Positions 1 through 9,829 of a stretch of 64,000 nucleotides of DNA are shown piece by piece. The stretch lies in assembly GCA_036244855.1 (NCBI GenBank), contig BQKZ01000136.1:133883-197882 (forward strand), given 5' to 3'. The position numbers were made by a program, and so were the translations under genes. Numbering within the stretch: position 1 is the first letter of the stretch; each line of letters begins with the position of its first letter. Source of the stretch: Temnopleurus reevesii (Eukaryota > Echinodermata > Echinoidea > Temnopleuroida > Temnopleuridae). The notes under the pieces were generated by a model. The model was not told the origin of the DNA and made no database searches. It saw only the letters and a program-made list of their open reading frames with translations.

Positions 1-65
1 TCAATTTATTTTTCCTTTTCTAAAATTCCATTCAAATTTATGAGGTGAACAGCAAGTATGGTGCT

Positions 66-704
66 GTCACATTAATTCGCGCATCATATTAATTCGTACA
101 TCTTATGAATTTCTACAAAATCACTGAAATATTGCAAATCTAACATCAACATCGTAAAGAGCGTTGTTTATTTGCCTAAATTGGAAATTTTCTTAGCAAA
201 AGGATGAAAACCAATGAAAATATTGCCAAAAGATCGGCAGATTTGCTTGCATTTGCAGAAAAACACGGGTCTCGCGACACTGAAGTGAACCCTTCCAATT
301 TTCAGACAGAAATCATCAAATTTGTAAGTAAGCAGACATACCACTCGATTCCTTGATATTTTGTGGTCAAGCTACTGTAAATTTTGCATCTTAGATGGAA
401 GCGATTTTACAGTAAATCTTGTTCAAAACGGGGCCTACAAATTAATATGACACAGTTTGTTGACAATTCTCGCCATTTTCCAGCATCGAGCGATGCGATC
501 GTTTCGTCAATCGAATTTTGATATCACGATATCTCTATGATTCTTTCGTGGATTAATTTTATTTTTGGAAATATTTGAAGCCTAAAATATCTAGTTTCAT
601 TTCATGCCAGTATGTTAGAAAATAATTTTTTATTTTACAAGATGTATTTTGCTAAGTACCACGATCCAAAAATGCTTTAGAAAAAGTATACAAATTAATG
701 TGAC
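66..704. repeat. Region bounded by inverted copies of a TCAYATTAATTYG motif
   Basis: The motif GTCACATTAATTCG starts at 66. A related copy (TCATATTAATTCGTAC) is near 84. Inverted copies lie at about 437-454 (CAAATTAATATGAC) and 691-704 (CAAATTAATGTGAC). The outer pair forms a short inverted repeat of about 14 bases with no clear extension inward, so this could be a degraded transposable element or a set of regulatory repeats. The exon-like ORF at 197-323 lies inside it. No target-site duplication is obvious. Confidence 0.35.
197..323 (+). CDS. Unidentified exon-like ORF (candidate only)
   Basis: Reading from ATG at 204, 40 sense codons run without a stop to a strong donor-like site, TTT|GTAAGTAAG, at 323/324. 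A plausible acceptor, TTTTCTTAG, ends at 196. The peptide begins MKTNENIAKRSADLLAFAEK and is acidic/basic mixed rather than low complexity; the codons look more coding-like than the surrounding AT-rich DNA. A possible next acceptor (GCATCTTAG, ending near 395) would add six codons and a stop. I do not recognise the protein. It could be a remnant of a transposon gene, since it sits inside a repeat-bounded region, an exon of a gene on the strand opposite the diacylglycerol kinase gene, or chance. The frame is closed upstream by a TAA at 177-179. Confidence 0.28.
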
Positions 705-718
705 CCATTCATAAACAC

Positions 719-876
719 CAGGGCAGTGTTTCACCAAGACACGAAAGACTTTAAGAACAACTTTATGCACTGGTGGTATCATCTCTTCTGCTGAATGGCA
801 GAGAATCTTACGCGTATTATACTCGTTAACGTACTCCAGTCTTTCTTACAGTCGTGCGTAACTTGATGAAACAATG
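719..876. mobile_element. Foldback element, GTGTTTCA family (copy 1)
   Basis: The ends form an inverted repeat: CAGGGCAGTGTTTCACCAAG on the left and TTGATGAAACAATGCCCTGG on the right. The left arm contains GACTTTAAGAACAAC, an uninterrupted version of the site where another element has inserted at 6273-6689. Related copies are at 890-1035, 6228-6779, 8690-8830, 10589-10760, 31037-31490 and 62092-63093. No coding capacity; a MITE-like non-autonomous element is the best description. Confidence 0.6.
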
Positions 877-889
877 CCCTGGATGATAT

Positions 890-1035
890 TTAATAAATGT
901 GTTTATGGAGGTACGCACAACTCTACAAACGACTGGTAACCCTTTCTGATACTCGATGGTAACTCCTGGCTCTGGATTGCACCTGAGGAAGGGTCACTAG
1001 TCATTTGTAGAGTCGTGCGTAAACCTACTAACAGA
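890..1035. mobile_element. Foldback element, GTGTTTCA family (copy 2)
   Basis: The arms contain GTACGCACAACTCTACAAAC and GTTTACGCACGACTCTACAAA (as the complement of the right arm), separated by a centre with CCTTTCTGATACTCGATGG. It follows copy 1 within about 20 bases, so the two form a near-tandem pair. The right end grades into unremarkable sequence. Confidence 0.5.
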
Positions 1036-1195
1036 TTTCTAAAACTCAAAACCGATGATTTTTTTTCCAGCTGAATTTAATAACAGACCATGAGAATGAC
1101 AACTTGAAATACTCAAAGTACACTATCACATGAGTACTCCCGTGGTGTTCACTGGCTAAACTTTAATTACATAGCACAATCACTATATGCATCTA

Positions 1196-1400
1196 CATTC
1201 TACTGCGCTAATACTGGGTATATTATTACCCTGGCTATAACTGCCGAGCATACCAGTTAGGCACTCAAGTATTCCAAGGAAAAAATTCCTGCCAGGTACC
1301 CATTTTCATCCGGGTTGAGTGCAGCACAGCACGGATAAATTTCTTGATAAAGGAAACTAACGCCATGGGTGGGATTCACACTGCCTACCTTCTACTGGAA
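1196..1400 (-). mobile_element. Diverged tRNA-derived SINE
   Basis: On the minus strand it reads through GGTGGGATTC-type remnants of a Pol III B box, then a conserved body with TGCTGCACTCAACCC and GGTACCTGGCAGG, as in the better copies at 31058-31338, 40828-41026 and 51685-51955. The A-box end is eroded. Age and degradation make the exact ends uncertain. Confidence 0.6.
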
Positions 1401-1924
1401 ACTTGAATTTTTCTATTCTCAGGCCTGTAACACTAGAAACAAAATAATCCAATGTATAGTTCTTCTAAAAATTCATAATTACCAATGACTTTTTGAACTA
1501 CGCGTTTAATAGCCAACCTCTGTTTGAATTTCGGTGCAAATTCAGCTAATGAATGAAACCCAATAGCTATAGAAACACTCTTATCTGGAATATTTGATTT
1601 GTAGGAAATAAGAGCTTGGGGATAGAAAAGGATCATGGTGGAAAGCCGCAGCTCTTGCTATCGCTGTGATCGATTAGCGGTATCACATGACTTGTTAAAC
1701 AGTGTACGACCACTCAGGAGAGGTATTCTAGGAATCAATTTTCTTTGATCGAGTTAGGCAGACCTTGTTTGCAGAGTGAGGGTTCTCTCGTTTTGAATGT
1801 TGTTTCACATTTTTCTTTTGTTCAAATAATGTACTTCATGTTTGAATGTATCAAGGATTAAAAAGTGCAGAGACCTAGGTGTATAAAGAGGACATGTCTA
1901 GCTACTTTTTGGAACCCTCAATGC
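1401..1924. other. Intronic or intergenic DNA, no clear feature
   Basis: AT-rich unique DNA. A minus-strand ORF (about 74 codons, ATG at 1636, stop near 1433) is not low complexity, but it has no recognisable family, no convincing splice signals and no similarity to the kinase gene. I do not call it a gene. Confidence 0.4.
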
Positions 1925-2120
1925 CCCTATAAGTGCATATTTTCTGAAATAATCTGAAGACTGAAAAATTGTGGCGTAAAACTCTGTACTCCATGGATAA
2001 GGAACCTGTCTACTTTCTTTTCAACCCTTTGAGCATGCAGACGCAATGCCACTCACTGCACATTTTCTAAAATAATCAAAGACTAAAATTGTGATGTAAA
2101 ACTCTATGCTCAACGGAAAA
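1925..2120. repeat. Two diverged tandem units of about 122 bp
   Basis: The block GTGCATATTTTCTGAAATAA followed by AAACTCTGTACTCCATGGA (1935-1998) recurs in diverged form as GCACATTTTCTAAAATAA and AAACTCTATGCTCAACGGA (2058-2117). Confidence 0.5.
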
Positions 2121-2267
2121 GAAAAAAGGACTTTTTGTAATCAAATTTGAATTTTTTCACAAATTACACAAAAGAAAGGGGATAGAATATAACAAAACCA
2201 TCATCAATTTACCCAAGTCTACCTGTCTATTATAAACATTACGACTTCAAAGCAGAAGGTTGTAGGT

Positions 2268-2420
2268 ATGAAATCATTAAATGGCATTAATTTCCTTCTG
2301 CTAGAAAATTGCCCACATTATGCTGCACTCTACTAAAGTGTGATTGGGGACTGGTTGGAAGTCACCATTCTGGTCAATTTAGCAGCAAGCGCCTTGTAGC
2401 ACCCTCCTGGAATACTCCAT
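2268..2420 (+). mobile_element. Diverged tRNA-derived SINE fragment
   Basis: The body sequence is recognisable as GGCATTAATTTCCTTCTGC and CACATTATGCTGCACTC, the same order as the SINE family elsewhere in the window but on the plus strand. The tRNA-like head is mostly lost. Confidence 0.5.
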
Positions 2421-2529
2421 AGAAAGTGTAAAATGTGCATCCATTCTATGCTTACATGAGTGAGTCCAATAAAACTAGAGATATGATACATGTATGTAGC
2501 TCTAGGTTAGTGTAGGGGAGAGCAGACTG

Positions 2530-2592
2530 CTGTTATCATTATTATTGTTATCATTACTAATATTGTCATCATCATTATTATTACTATTAAAA
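2530..2592. repeat. ATT/ATC-rich microsatellite
   Basis: Imperfect trinucleotide repeats such as ATTATTATTGTTATCATT; no other content. Confidence 0.7.
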
Positions 2593-2803
2593 AATCTTTC
2601 AATCCACTGGCATTGATGAGAAAAGAGACAGGAATTAACACAGATTAATAAAGAGCACCACAGCAAGCAAAGAGGGCACACACGCCAATAGCCTTCAGTT
2701 GCCGTAGACTACTTCAAGTCCTGTTTAATATGAATAAATAATAAATATATATATACACTAAAAAAATAATGAATATAGAAATAAATGAATGAACTATACT
2801 TAC

Positions 2804-2866
2804 ACTACTCTCTTTCGCATAATAAAGGTTCCTTCCTTTAATCTTGAAGTATCTCCTTCTCCATCT
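2804..2866 (-). CDS. Diacylglycerol kinase eta/delta-like, PH-domain exon (downstream exon)
   Basis: A 63-base exon, phase 0 at both ends, encoding 21 residues: RWRRRYFKIKGRNLYYAKES plus one serine. On the minus strand it is preceded by the acceptor AATTTTGCAG (AG at 2868-2867) and followed by the donor GTAAGTATA (GT at 2803-2802). The peptide is the beta2-beta3 part of a pleckstrin-homology domain; W-x-x-R-Y-F-K and L-Y-Y-A-K are what is seen in the N-terminal PH domain of type II diacylglycerol kinases. These enzymes phosphorylate diacylglycerol to phosphatidic acid; their PH domain contributes to membrane targeting. Joined in frame to the exon at 13280-13327 it restores a continuous PH sequence, which is the main evidence. 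Basic residues RWRRR replace the RWKKR-type sequence I recall in vertebrate eta. No later exon was recognised between here and position 1, so the remainder of the PH, C1 and catalytic domains should lie past the left edge. Confidence 0.93.
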
Positions 2867-2880
2867 CTGCAAAATTAAAA

Positions 2881-3509
2881 GAAAACAAAAACATTTTAAA
2901 GACAAACAGCAAATGTTTCAGTGATAGTTCATTGAACAGATAAGTACTTTCATATTAATAACATTTAATTCTATTTTTAAGAGAATACAAGAAAATCAAA
3001 GATCTTAAACTTAAAAATTACCTATAATAGTGTTCAGAAAAATTTGAAACAAAATCTAAATAGATTCCTAAACTTTAGGGGGTCTTTGAAATACACAAAG
3101 ATCCATATAGCAGGTTTTAAGTTTTATCTGAGGCGAAGTTATATGGCAATGCTTTAAGTGACAGATACAAAGCTCTTCCAGCTATTTGTAAGGAATAGAG
3201 CAATAGATAAAATAATATAAAAAGAAATTAACAAATAATTAAGTAAAAATGAAATTTAATGAGGATGTCATTTCCCGTGGCTTAGAAAGATCAATTACCC
3301 ATAGCAAAACCATGTAAATTTATTTCCATGATGAAACCAAGTAAATGCTGGATATTCATAGACATGCAAGGGGAATGGCTGTAACAGTTTGGCCTCTAGA
3401 TGGCGCCAAAAGCAATTGGCATTCTCTATTCATTGACTATAGTCTAGCATCCAAGGCCTGTATGATGGCTTTTGGTTGCACATAAAACATTTGACTTGAA
3501 ATGGAATTC
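2881..3509. other. AT-rich intron sequence, nothing recognised
   Basis: Unique-looking AT-rich DNA with no repeat structure, long ORF or RNA signature that I can support. Confidence 0.5.
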
Positions 3510-3876
3510 TTTGTTCTTCTTCTGCTCTTCTCTTCTTCCTCTTCTCAATCACCACCATCTTTTTCTTCTTTTTTTCTTCTGCGTTTTTTCCCTCATCCTT
3601 TTTCTTCCACTTCTTTTGATTTCCCCTCCTCCTCAATCATTATCGTTTCTTCCTCCTTCATTTTTCCAATTGTTCTCTTGTTCTCCTCTTCTTCCTCCTT
3701 CTCTTCATACTATTCTTCCTGAATTCTCTTGTCTCTTCCTACTCTAGCTTTCCTTTTATAACTGCATTAAATTCATAATTTTGCATTTCTCCCCATAGTC
3801 ACTGAGGCAATTTGCATATTATTGCTGCCATGCTTTCTCCCTTTCTCTCACTCCTTCTCTCCCCCCCTTTCAACTT

Positions 3877-3922
<46 letters not shown>

Positions 3923-4020
3923 TCCCCCACTCCCTTCCTGTATCTCTACTGCTTTGTCCATCTCTCACATCCTCTCACTCTTTTTCCATCTCCCCAGCTC
4001 ACCTCCCTACCCTCTCAATC
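3510..4020. repeat. Pyrimidine-rich tract with (TC)n
   Basis: Long TTC/TCC-rich stretches, with an uninterrupted TC dinucleotide run at 3881-3916. Plus-strand ORFs here are Ser/Phe/Leu/Pro homopolymer-like and are artefacts of composition. Confidence 0.85.
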
Positions 4021-4480
4021 AATGAAAACTTCTTTTATCGCTCAATGAAGTCAACCAAGGAACCTAACAGTGAGTCCTCTATTGGTCCACAGAGCTACCA
4101 CTTTATCATCATCGATTCTCGCAAGATGCATAAAAGAGCATTTGAAATTTTTTCCTATGAGTTTTTTTCCAAGATTCCATTAACATTTCTCCTTCTCTAT
4201 CTTGCTTTTTCAGCTCTTTCTCTCTCTTCAAGCTTGTTCATCTCCCATATCCTCCCACTGTACTCCTTCTCTTCTGTTTCTATCTCTGTAGCTAGGTCAC
4301 CTCAATTCCTCAGAGTCAATCAAAACTACTTTCATCCGTACAAGTGCATCGCTCAATGAAGCCAACCAAGTCATTCGACAGTGAGCCCTCTATTGGTACA
4401 CAGAACGACAACTTTCATCGCTAGCAACTCTCGCAAGATACATAATGGAGCAACTAAGATTTATTTCTACAACCTTTTTT
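4021..4480. repeat. Tandem duplication, period about 310 bp
   Basis: The block CGCTCAATGAAG...CAACCAAG...GAGTCCTCTATTGG at about 4039-4120 recurs at about 4349-4430 (CGCTCAATGAAG, GAGCCCTCTATTGG, CTCTCGCAAGAT). More diverged copies of the same block occur at about 5112-5175 and 8197-8260. Confidence 0.7.
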
Positions 4481-5427
4481 AAACACCAATGATCATTCAA
4501 TAATGCTGGAGTCAAAATTATAAATAGAACAACGTTCACTGTGACTTCCACCCACTTGCCAGAATGATGGAATGGAAAAGCATTTCACTACACATAAGCA
4601 TTTTTGGAGGTAAATGGTAGAATTTGCAAGTATGTTTTCATGCTACATGTAGTTTTCACTTAAAATTGGGCGAAAGTTTTCACTTTCATATTTTCAGGGA
4701 TTTCAATAAAATGTTTGATCTACAATTAAAACAGGTTTCTTAGACAAAAAAAAATGTTTAAATGCGATTAACTTTTTAAAATCTGCTTTTGACCAAAATT
4801 GAAAAATCAAAGTAAAATCATCATTTACCATTTGAAATATATCCTGTAAGTATATGCTCTTGGCTTTTCATCCCCTTTTAAGTCTTATTTTCCTCATGAA
4901 TTGTTTAAATTGCATTTGTAAAAATTTCAAACAATTAACATCAAAGAAACTTTGTCCGACCGATCTACGCTTTTTATAAAAAAATGGCATTGGAGGGCAT
5001 CCAAGCATTTTTTGTTGTCATATGAATACAAACACTGAATTGCCATAAATTTTTATTGATGGCACATCAACACTTACAACACTTTATTTACAGGAGTGAG
5101 ACCATTACAAGTGTATCGCTCAATGTAGCCACCCAAGTCATTTGGATTTGAGCCCTCTATCGGCACACAAGGTTACTACATTCGTATTTCACACATGCAC
5201 TTTTCAGCAACTGAAATGTAGTGAAATAACTTTCCAGTCCAATAATGCTGTCAATATCTAGTGAATAATAAATGATGGGATTTGTGATGAAATAACTCTT
5301 GTCCTAGGAGAGTTCCACTCTTAATTTGTCAGAATCACACAAAAGTCATCTAAAATTAATGAATACGTGCCAACACATGTTCTCTGACATAACAGAGTGT
5401 GCTTTTTGCATCTGCTATAAAAACTAA

Positions 5428-5612
5428 GGGGTGTTGCTACACATTTGCAATTGATCGCAATTCAACTGCAAATCATTTGCCAATTGAAACGCCCATTTTC
5501 ATTCATCCACTGTCTGCGCTTTTGTCAAGACGCCTATGAAACAGTGGTTTTTATTGACGCTTTAGGATCAACTGCGACTTGAAATTGATTGCAACTTTCA
5601 AACAACACCCCC
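5428..5612. mobile_element. MITE-like element, GGGGTGTTG family
   Basis: The ends are inverted: GGGGTGTTGCT on the left and AACAACACCCCC on the right. It is flanked by TAA on both sides (5425-5427 and 5613-5615). The interior holds the family's repeated TTGCAATTGATCGC-type words. A 3-bp TAA/TTA duplication is typical of PIF/Harbinger-type elements; that assignment is inference. Other copies: 8507-8677, 14471-14646, 17810-17990, 46784-46969 and 49394-49566. Confidence 0.75.
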
Positions 5613-5642
5613 TAAGACCTCTTTGATCAGAATCATGTTTAA

Positions 5643-6154
5643 AAGTAGAACACTTCTTTTGCAGCCTAAAATTTGACTTTCCAAAATTGTTGTGTTATGT
5701 TGAAGAGTACTAAATGTTAGAACTTATCAACAATCAATTAAGCACAAAGATTGGTCATGATAGGCGCATTTATAGTTATTCCAATAAAAATTCTTCTATT
5801 CGGGCCTCGAACTAATGGACCGTGCGTTCAAAATTTAAAACAGCCGTTAACCCCTCGTTGACAAATAGCGCAAGCGTCTCTATCACTGCGTATTTCCCAT
5901 GGTGTGTGCTCTTACGTTTTGTGTGTGTGCGTGTGTGGTACCGTAATATCAGGGAGTTCCCTGGTAATACGCTAGGAGTATCGCGATACCGTTGGTGTCA
6001 AGATAAATTATGATAGAAAAGATTTTTATTTGAATTGAATATTCTGGACTACATTCGACCAACATACTTCATAGAGGTTATTATTTTGGCATATCTGAGG
6101 TAGATAACAAGTTGTAAGCATAATCGTAATGTGTGCAAATGTAGTTTTCTACCT
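5643..6154. mobile_element. TTAA-flanked element, AGGTAGAA family (copy 1)
   Basis: The element is 512 bp. Left end AAGTAGAACAC preceded by TTAA (5639-5642); right end TTTTCTACCT followed by TTAA (6155-6158). It is very similar along its length to 31980-32496 in the same orientation. It includes a GT-rich stretch near 5920-5936 and a TATCGCGATA palindrome near 5979. Short TIRs with TTAA targets suggest a piggyBac-type non-autonomous element. A 63-codon ORF inside is not conserved in the second copy and is not called. Confidence 0.75.
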
Positions 6155-6227
6155 TTAAAGCACGACAGGAAGTAATTTCTTTCAGGGGGAACATACAATT
6201 GTAACAAGATCTCTAGGTGCTACCCAC

Positions 6228-6779
6228 GGTTTTGTTTCATACATCTGTTCGTAGATCTACATACGGCTTTAAAGGTCCACTATTATGAAAATACAAGTTG
6301 ATCTGTATTGATGTATTATACCATATCAATACCCTTTTCACAGAAAGAGGTATTTCAATTCAGGTGATTGCGCATTCCAATTCCCTTTCATGGGCAATCA
6401 CCTGAATTGAAATCCCTGCATTGATCAACATATTTCCTTTTGTTATTTACAGAACCAGCTCTGAAACATGATATAGAAAGGTGAACAAACTTAACTCTTG
6501 TGATGTCACAACATGATTGACATTTGAAAGAAATTTTTAGGGGCGTTCCCAACTAAGCCAACATAAAAATGAAGAAAAAATATTATAAAATATATGAAAC
6601 ACATTTGGACTCTCTTTCAGTGAAAAGGGTATTGATAATGGTGTCATACATCATTACAGATCAACTTGTATTTTCATAATAGTGGACCTTTAAGAACAAC
6701 TGGTGAAACTTTCATAATGACAGGATTTACCATTGAGTATAGTGCGTGGATCAATGAACTATTTTATGAAACACAACCC
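6228..6779. mobile_element. Foldback element, GTGTTTCA family, interrupted
   Basis: The left arm TTTTGTTTCATACATCTG (6230) and right arm TTTTATGAAACACAACCCTG (6763) pair as the ends of the family. The left arm is split by the TTAA-flanked element at 6273-6689. An uninterrupted relative of the same locus is at about 8690-8830. Confidence 0.7.
6273..6689. mobile_element. TTAA-flanked foldback element, AGGTCCACTATT family
   Basis: The element is 417 bp. Left arm AGGTCCACTATTATGAAAAT; right arm is its complement, ATTTTCATAATAGTGGACCT; arms pair for at least 35 bases (ACAAGTTGATCTGTA continues the match). Exact TTAA at 6269-6272 and 6690-6693. Inserted into an older foldback element; the second copy of the locus reads CTCTAAGAACAG without it. 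The interior also contains an inverted pair around CAATCACCTGAATTGAAAT. Confidence 0.88.
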
Positions 6780-6839
6780 TGATTAAAGAAAACTTTCTTG
6801 TCCCTTTCATGTTTTGCTCATGCAATATATGAAATATTT

Positions 6840-7135
6840 ATAATTATTATCTATATGAGAGTTTTAAGCCGTGCAACATTAGGCCATGTTGCACGGCTTC
6901 AATTTCACGCATGCGCAAAGCAGTGATCAGCCTTCTGGTACTTCTACAATAATACCGGTAAGTCAAAGGCTAATGTAAAGATAATAATAATTATATTGGA
7001 TGGCTTTCTTTCATGAAATACCGGGAATATTGCACTCGTTAGGGCCAATATTGCACTCATCTTCGATTCGTGCAATATTCCCCTAACTCGTGCAATATTC
7101 CCTGGTATTCCATTCATTGCCATCCAATATTATAT
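6840..7135. mobile_element. Insertion with foldback core, absent from the second locus copy
   Basis: AAATATTT occurs on both sides (6832-6839 and 7136-7143), while the second locus copy has one AAATATTT at the corresponding place (near 8905-8912). An 8-bp duplication would suit a hAT-type element, but the sequence is AT-rich so the match could be partly chance. Inside are a 14-bp perfect stem at 6859-6892 (AGCCGTGCAACAT...) and a larger foldback at 6993-7131 whose arms read ATTGGATGGC and GCCATCCAAT, with repeated GTGCAATATTCCC words. Confidence 0.6.
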
Positions 7136-7377
7136 AAATATTTCATCAAATGATATAAGTTTTCATGACTGGAAGTATGTGGTTGACTGCAATGTACACT
7201 GCAAGGTACAAGCTTGTGTTTTCGGCAGTCTCCTACAGGACAGACTGATTTGATGTTCAATTCATTTCTGCAATATTTGTTAATTTGCAAAATTCATTGA
7301 ATTCTAACAATGCCCACCTTCTGTCTATGAAGTTGGAGGTGGAATTGAAATGAAATAAACAATTTAGAATACAGAGG

Positions 7378-7532
7378 CCAATTGCACAAAATGTTCTTAG
7401 CTATCATCTTCTTGCTAAGACGTCTTAACTTCTTATGTCATCCTCTTAACATAGACGTATCCATGTTTGTATCTACATTTAGAGGACATCTTAGCAAGAA
7501 GAGAATAGCTAAGAACATTTTGTGTAATTGCA
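7378..7532. mobile_element. Foldback element, TTCTTAGCTAT family (copy 1)
   Basis: Arms: ATTGCACAAAATGTTCTTAG and its complement CTAAGAACATTTTGTGTAAT, with a second paired segment CTTCTTGCTAAGA/TCTTAGCAAGAAG. Other copies are at 9135-9289 and 9421-9551. Confidence 0.75.
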
Positions 7533-8506
7533 GGAAATAATTTTCCTAGTTTCACTTCGCNTAAACACCAATGATCATTCAATAATGCTGGAGTCAAAAT
7601 TATAAATTGAACAACGTTCCCTGCGACTTCCACCCACTTGCCAGCACTATGGAATGGAAAAACTTTTCACTACACATAAGCACTTTTGGAGGTAAATGGT
7701 AGAATTTGCAAGTATGTTTTCATGCTACATGTAGTTTTCACTTAAAATTGGGAGAAAGTTTTCACTTTCATATTTTCAGGGATTTCAATAAAATGTTTGA
7801 TCTACAATTAAAACAGGTTTCTTAGACAAAAAAAAATGTTTAAATGCGATTAACTTTTTAAAATCTGCTTTTGACCAAAATTGAAAAATCAAAGTAAAAT
7901 CATCATTTAACATTTGAAATATATCCTTTAAGTATATGCTCTTTGGCTTTTCATCCCCTTTTAAGTCTTATTTTCCTCATGAATTGTTTAAATTGCATTT
8001 GTAAAAATTTCAAACAATTAACATCAAAGAAACTTTGTCCGACCGATCTACGCTTTTAATAAAAAAAAGAAATAGAAGGAAAACAAAAAATTTTTTGTTG
8101 TCATATGAATACAAACACTGAATTGCCATAAATTTTTATTGATGGCACATCAACACTTACAACACTTTATTTACAGGAGTGAGACCATTACAAGTGTATC
8201 GCTCAATGTAGCCACCCAAATCATTTGGATTTGAGCCCTCTATCGGCACACAAGGTTACCATATTCATATTTCACATATGCACTTTTCAGCAACTGAAAT
8301 GTAGTGAAATAACTTTCCAGTCCAATAATGCTGTCAACATCAAGTGAATAATAAATGATAGGATTTGTTATGAAATAACTCCTGTCCTTGGAGACTGCCA
8401 CTCTTAATTTTTCAGAATCACACAAAAGTCATCTAGAATAAATGAATACATGCCAACACATGTTCTGTGACATAACTGTGTTGGCTTTTTGTTTCTGCTA
8501 TAAAAA

Positions 8507-8677
8507 GGGGTGATGCTACAAGGTTATAATAATGTTTATCACAAATCAACTGCAAATCAATTGCAAATTGAAACGCCTACTTTCATTCGTTTATGGTCTG
8601 CTCTTTGACAAGACACACATGAAACAGCGATTTTGATTGGTGCGTACTAATCGATTGCAACTTTGTAGCCAAATCTC
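8507..8677. mobile_element. MITE-like element, GGGGTGTTG family, truncated
   Basis: It corresponds to 5428-5612 in the other locus copy. The left end is GGGGTGATGC and the interior includes CAACTGCAAATCAATTGC. The right terminal ACACCCCC is missing, so this copy is broken at its right end. Confidence 0.6.
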
Positions 8678-9134
8678 AATTCACTCCGTAGATGTACGCA
8701 TAACTCTAAGAACAGTTCTGGTAAACCTTTCTTAGGTGCAATCCAGCGACAGGATTTATCATTCACTTTAGTCAACAGTTCTTTGTAGAGTAAAGAGCAT
8801 AGATCTTCAAACATTTTTGTGACACATAACCCTGATTACAAAGAATTTTCTTGCCTATCGTCTCTTTAATTTCCCTTAATGTTTTGCTTATCAAATTTAT
8901 GTACAAATATTTTATCAAACAATACAAGGCTGTCTGACTGTAACTTTATAGGTGACTCCAATGTACAAGCCTGCATTTTCAGCAGTTTCCTCCATGACCA
9001 ACTGATTTTGTTGTTCAATTCATTTCTGCAATATTTGTTAATTTGCAAATTCATTGAATTCTAACAATGCCCACCTTCTGTCTTTGAAGTTGGAAGTGGA
9101 ATTGAAATGAAATAAACATTTTATAATACAGAGG

Positions 9135-9289
9135 CCAATTGCATGAAATGTTCTTAGCTATCATCTTCTTGCTAAGACGTCTTAACTTCTTATGTCATCC
9201 TCTTTAACATAGACGTATCCACGTTTGTATCTACATTTAGAGGACATCTTAGCAAGAAGAGAATAGCTAAGAACATTTTGTGTAATTGC
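9135..9289. mobile_element. Foldback element, TTCTTAGCTAT family (copy 2)
   Basis: Near-identical to 7378-7532, as part of the duplicated locus. Confidence 0.75.
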
Positions 9290-9420
9290 AGGAAATAATT
9301 TTCCTAGTTTCACTTCGCACTATGCTATGCATTTTACCAGGATTGCTATACAAAATGTTTAGCAACTTGTTCAGTAAAGGATTGAAAATAATGGAAAATA
9401 GATGAAATGAAATAAACAGG

Positions 9421-9551
9421 CCAATTACACAAAATTGTCTTGGCTATTCTCTTCTTGCTAAGACATCTTAACTTCTTGTGTCATCCTCTTCACATAGACC
9501 TATCCCAATCTTAGCAAGAAGAGGATAGCTAAGACCAAATCGTGCAATTGG
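9421..9551. mobile_element. Foldback element, TTCTTAGCTAT family (copy 3)
   Basis: Arms CCAATTACACAAAATTGTCT and TAAGACCAAATCGTGCAATT, with inner CTCTTCTTGCTAAGA/TCTTAGCAAGAAGAGGAT. It lies 130 bases after copy 2 and is shorter in the loop. Confidence 0.7.
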
Positions 9552-9829
9552 CACCAAGTACATAGAGGAAGGTATTGTTGACTTGAAGTTTAGCTATTAC
9601 CAGGGTGAAATCATGGACAACATGTGATCTGGAGCAAACAGTGGAAATCAATACAAATGAAATCTTGGAGAAGGTGAAAACAGAGGGAAGAGGGGGAGTC
9701 CTAACTTGTTGCTAGGAGTATAGTGGTTGGTTTGGGCAATGAGCCAAGCTTTGGGTTACATGCATGAAATGGATGGAAGCAACTTCTTTGATTTTACACT
9801 TGATGGTTTATGGTTTCCCATCACTCTGT

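Larger units (their letters stand above)
4481..7560. repeat. Duplicated locus, long copy
   Basis: Sequence from AAACACCAATGATCATTC (4481) to TTTCACTTCGC (7560) is matched in order by 7562-9320, at high identity where both are present. This copy carries extra sequence at about 5640-6225, 6273-6689 and 6840-7135. The two copies meet at a single unresolved base at 7561. Either a recent tandem duplication or two haplotypes joined by assembly would explain this; the unresolved base at the junction favours the latter. Confidence 0.85.
7562..9320. repeat. Duplicated locus, short copy
   Basis: Second copy of 4481-7560, offset 3082 at the left end and 1757 at the right end. The difference is explained by insertions in the first copy and some loss here between about 8670 and 8690. 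It includes the copies at 8507-8677, 8690-8830 and 9135-9289 of elements described for the first copy. Confidence 0.85.

Noticed and set aside
1433..1657. Minus-strand ORF of about 74 codons as a nested or downstream kinase exon
   Set aside because: No similarity to the expected remaining PH or C1 sequence, and no convincing acceptor or donor.
5643..6154. Solo LTR
   Set aside because: Considered because of its length and two copies, but the ends are AGGTAGAA/TTCTACCT with TTAA flanks, not TG...CA with a 4-6-bp duplication.
6859..6892. microRNA precursor
   Set aside because: The 14-bp stem is too short, and it sits within a mobile insertion.
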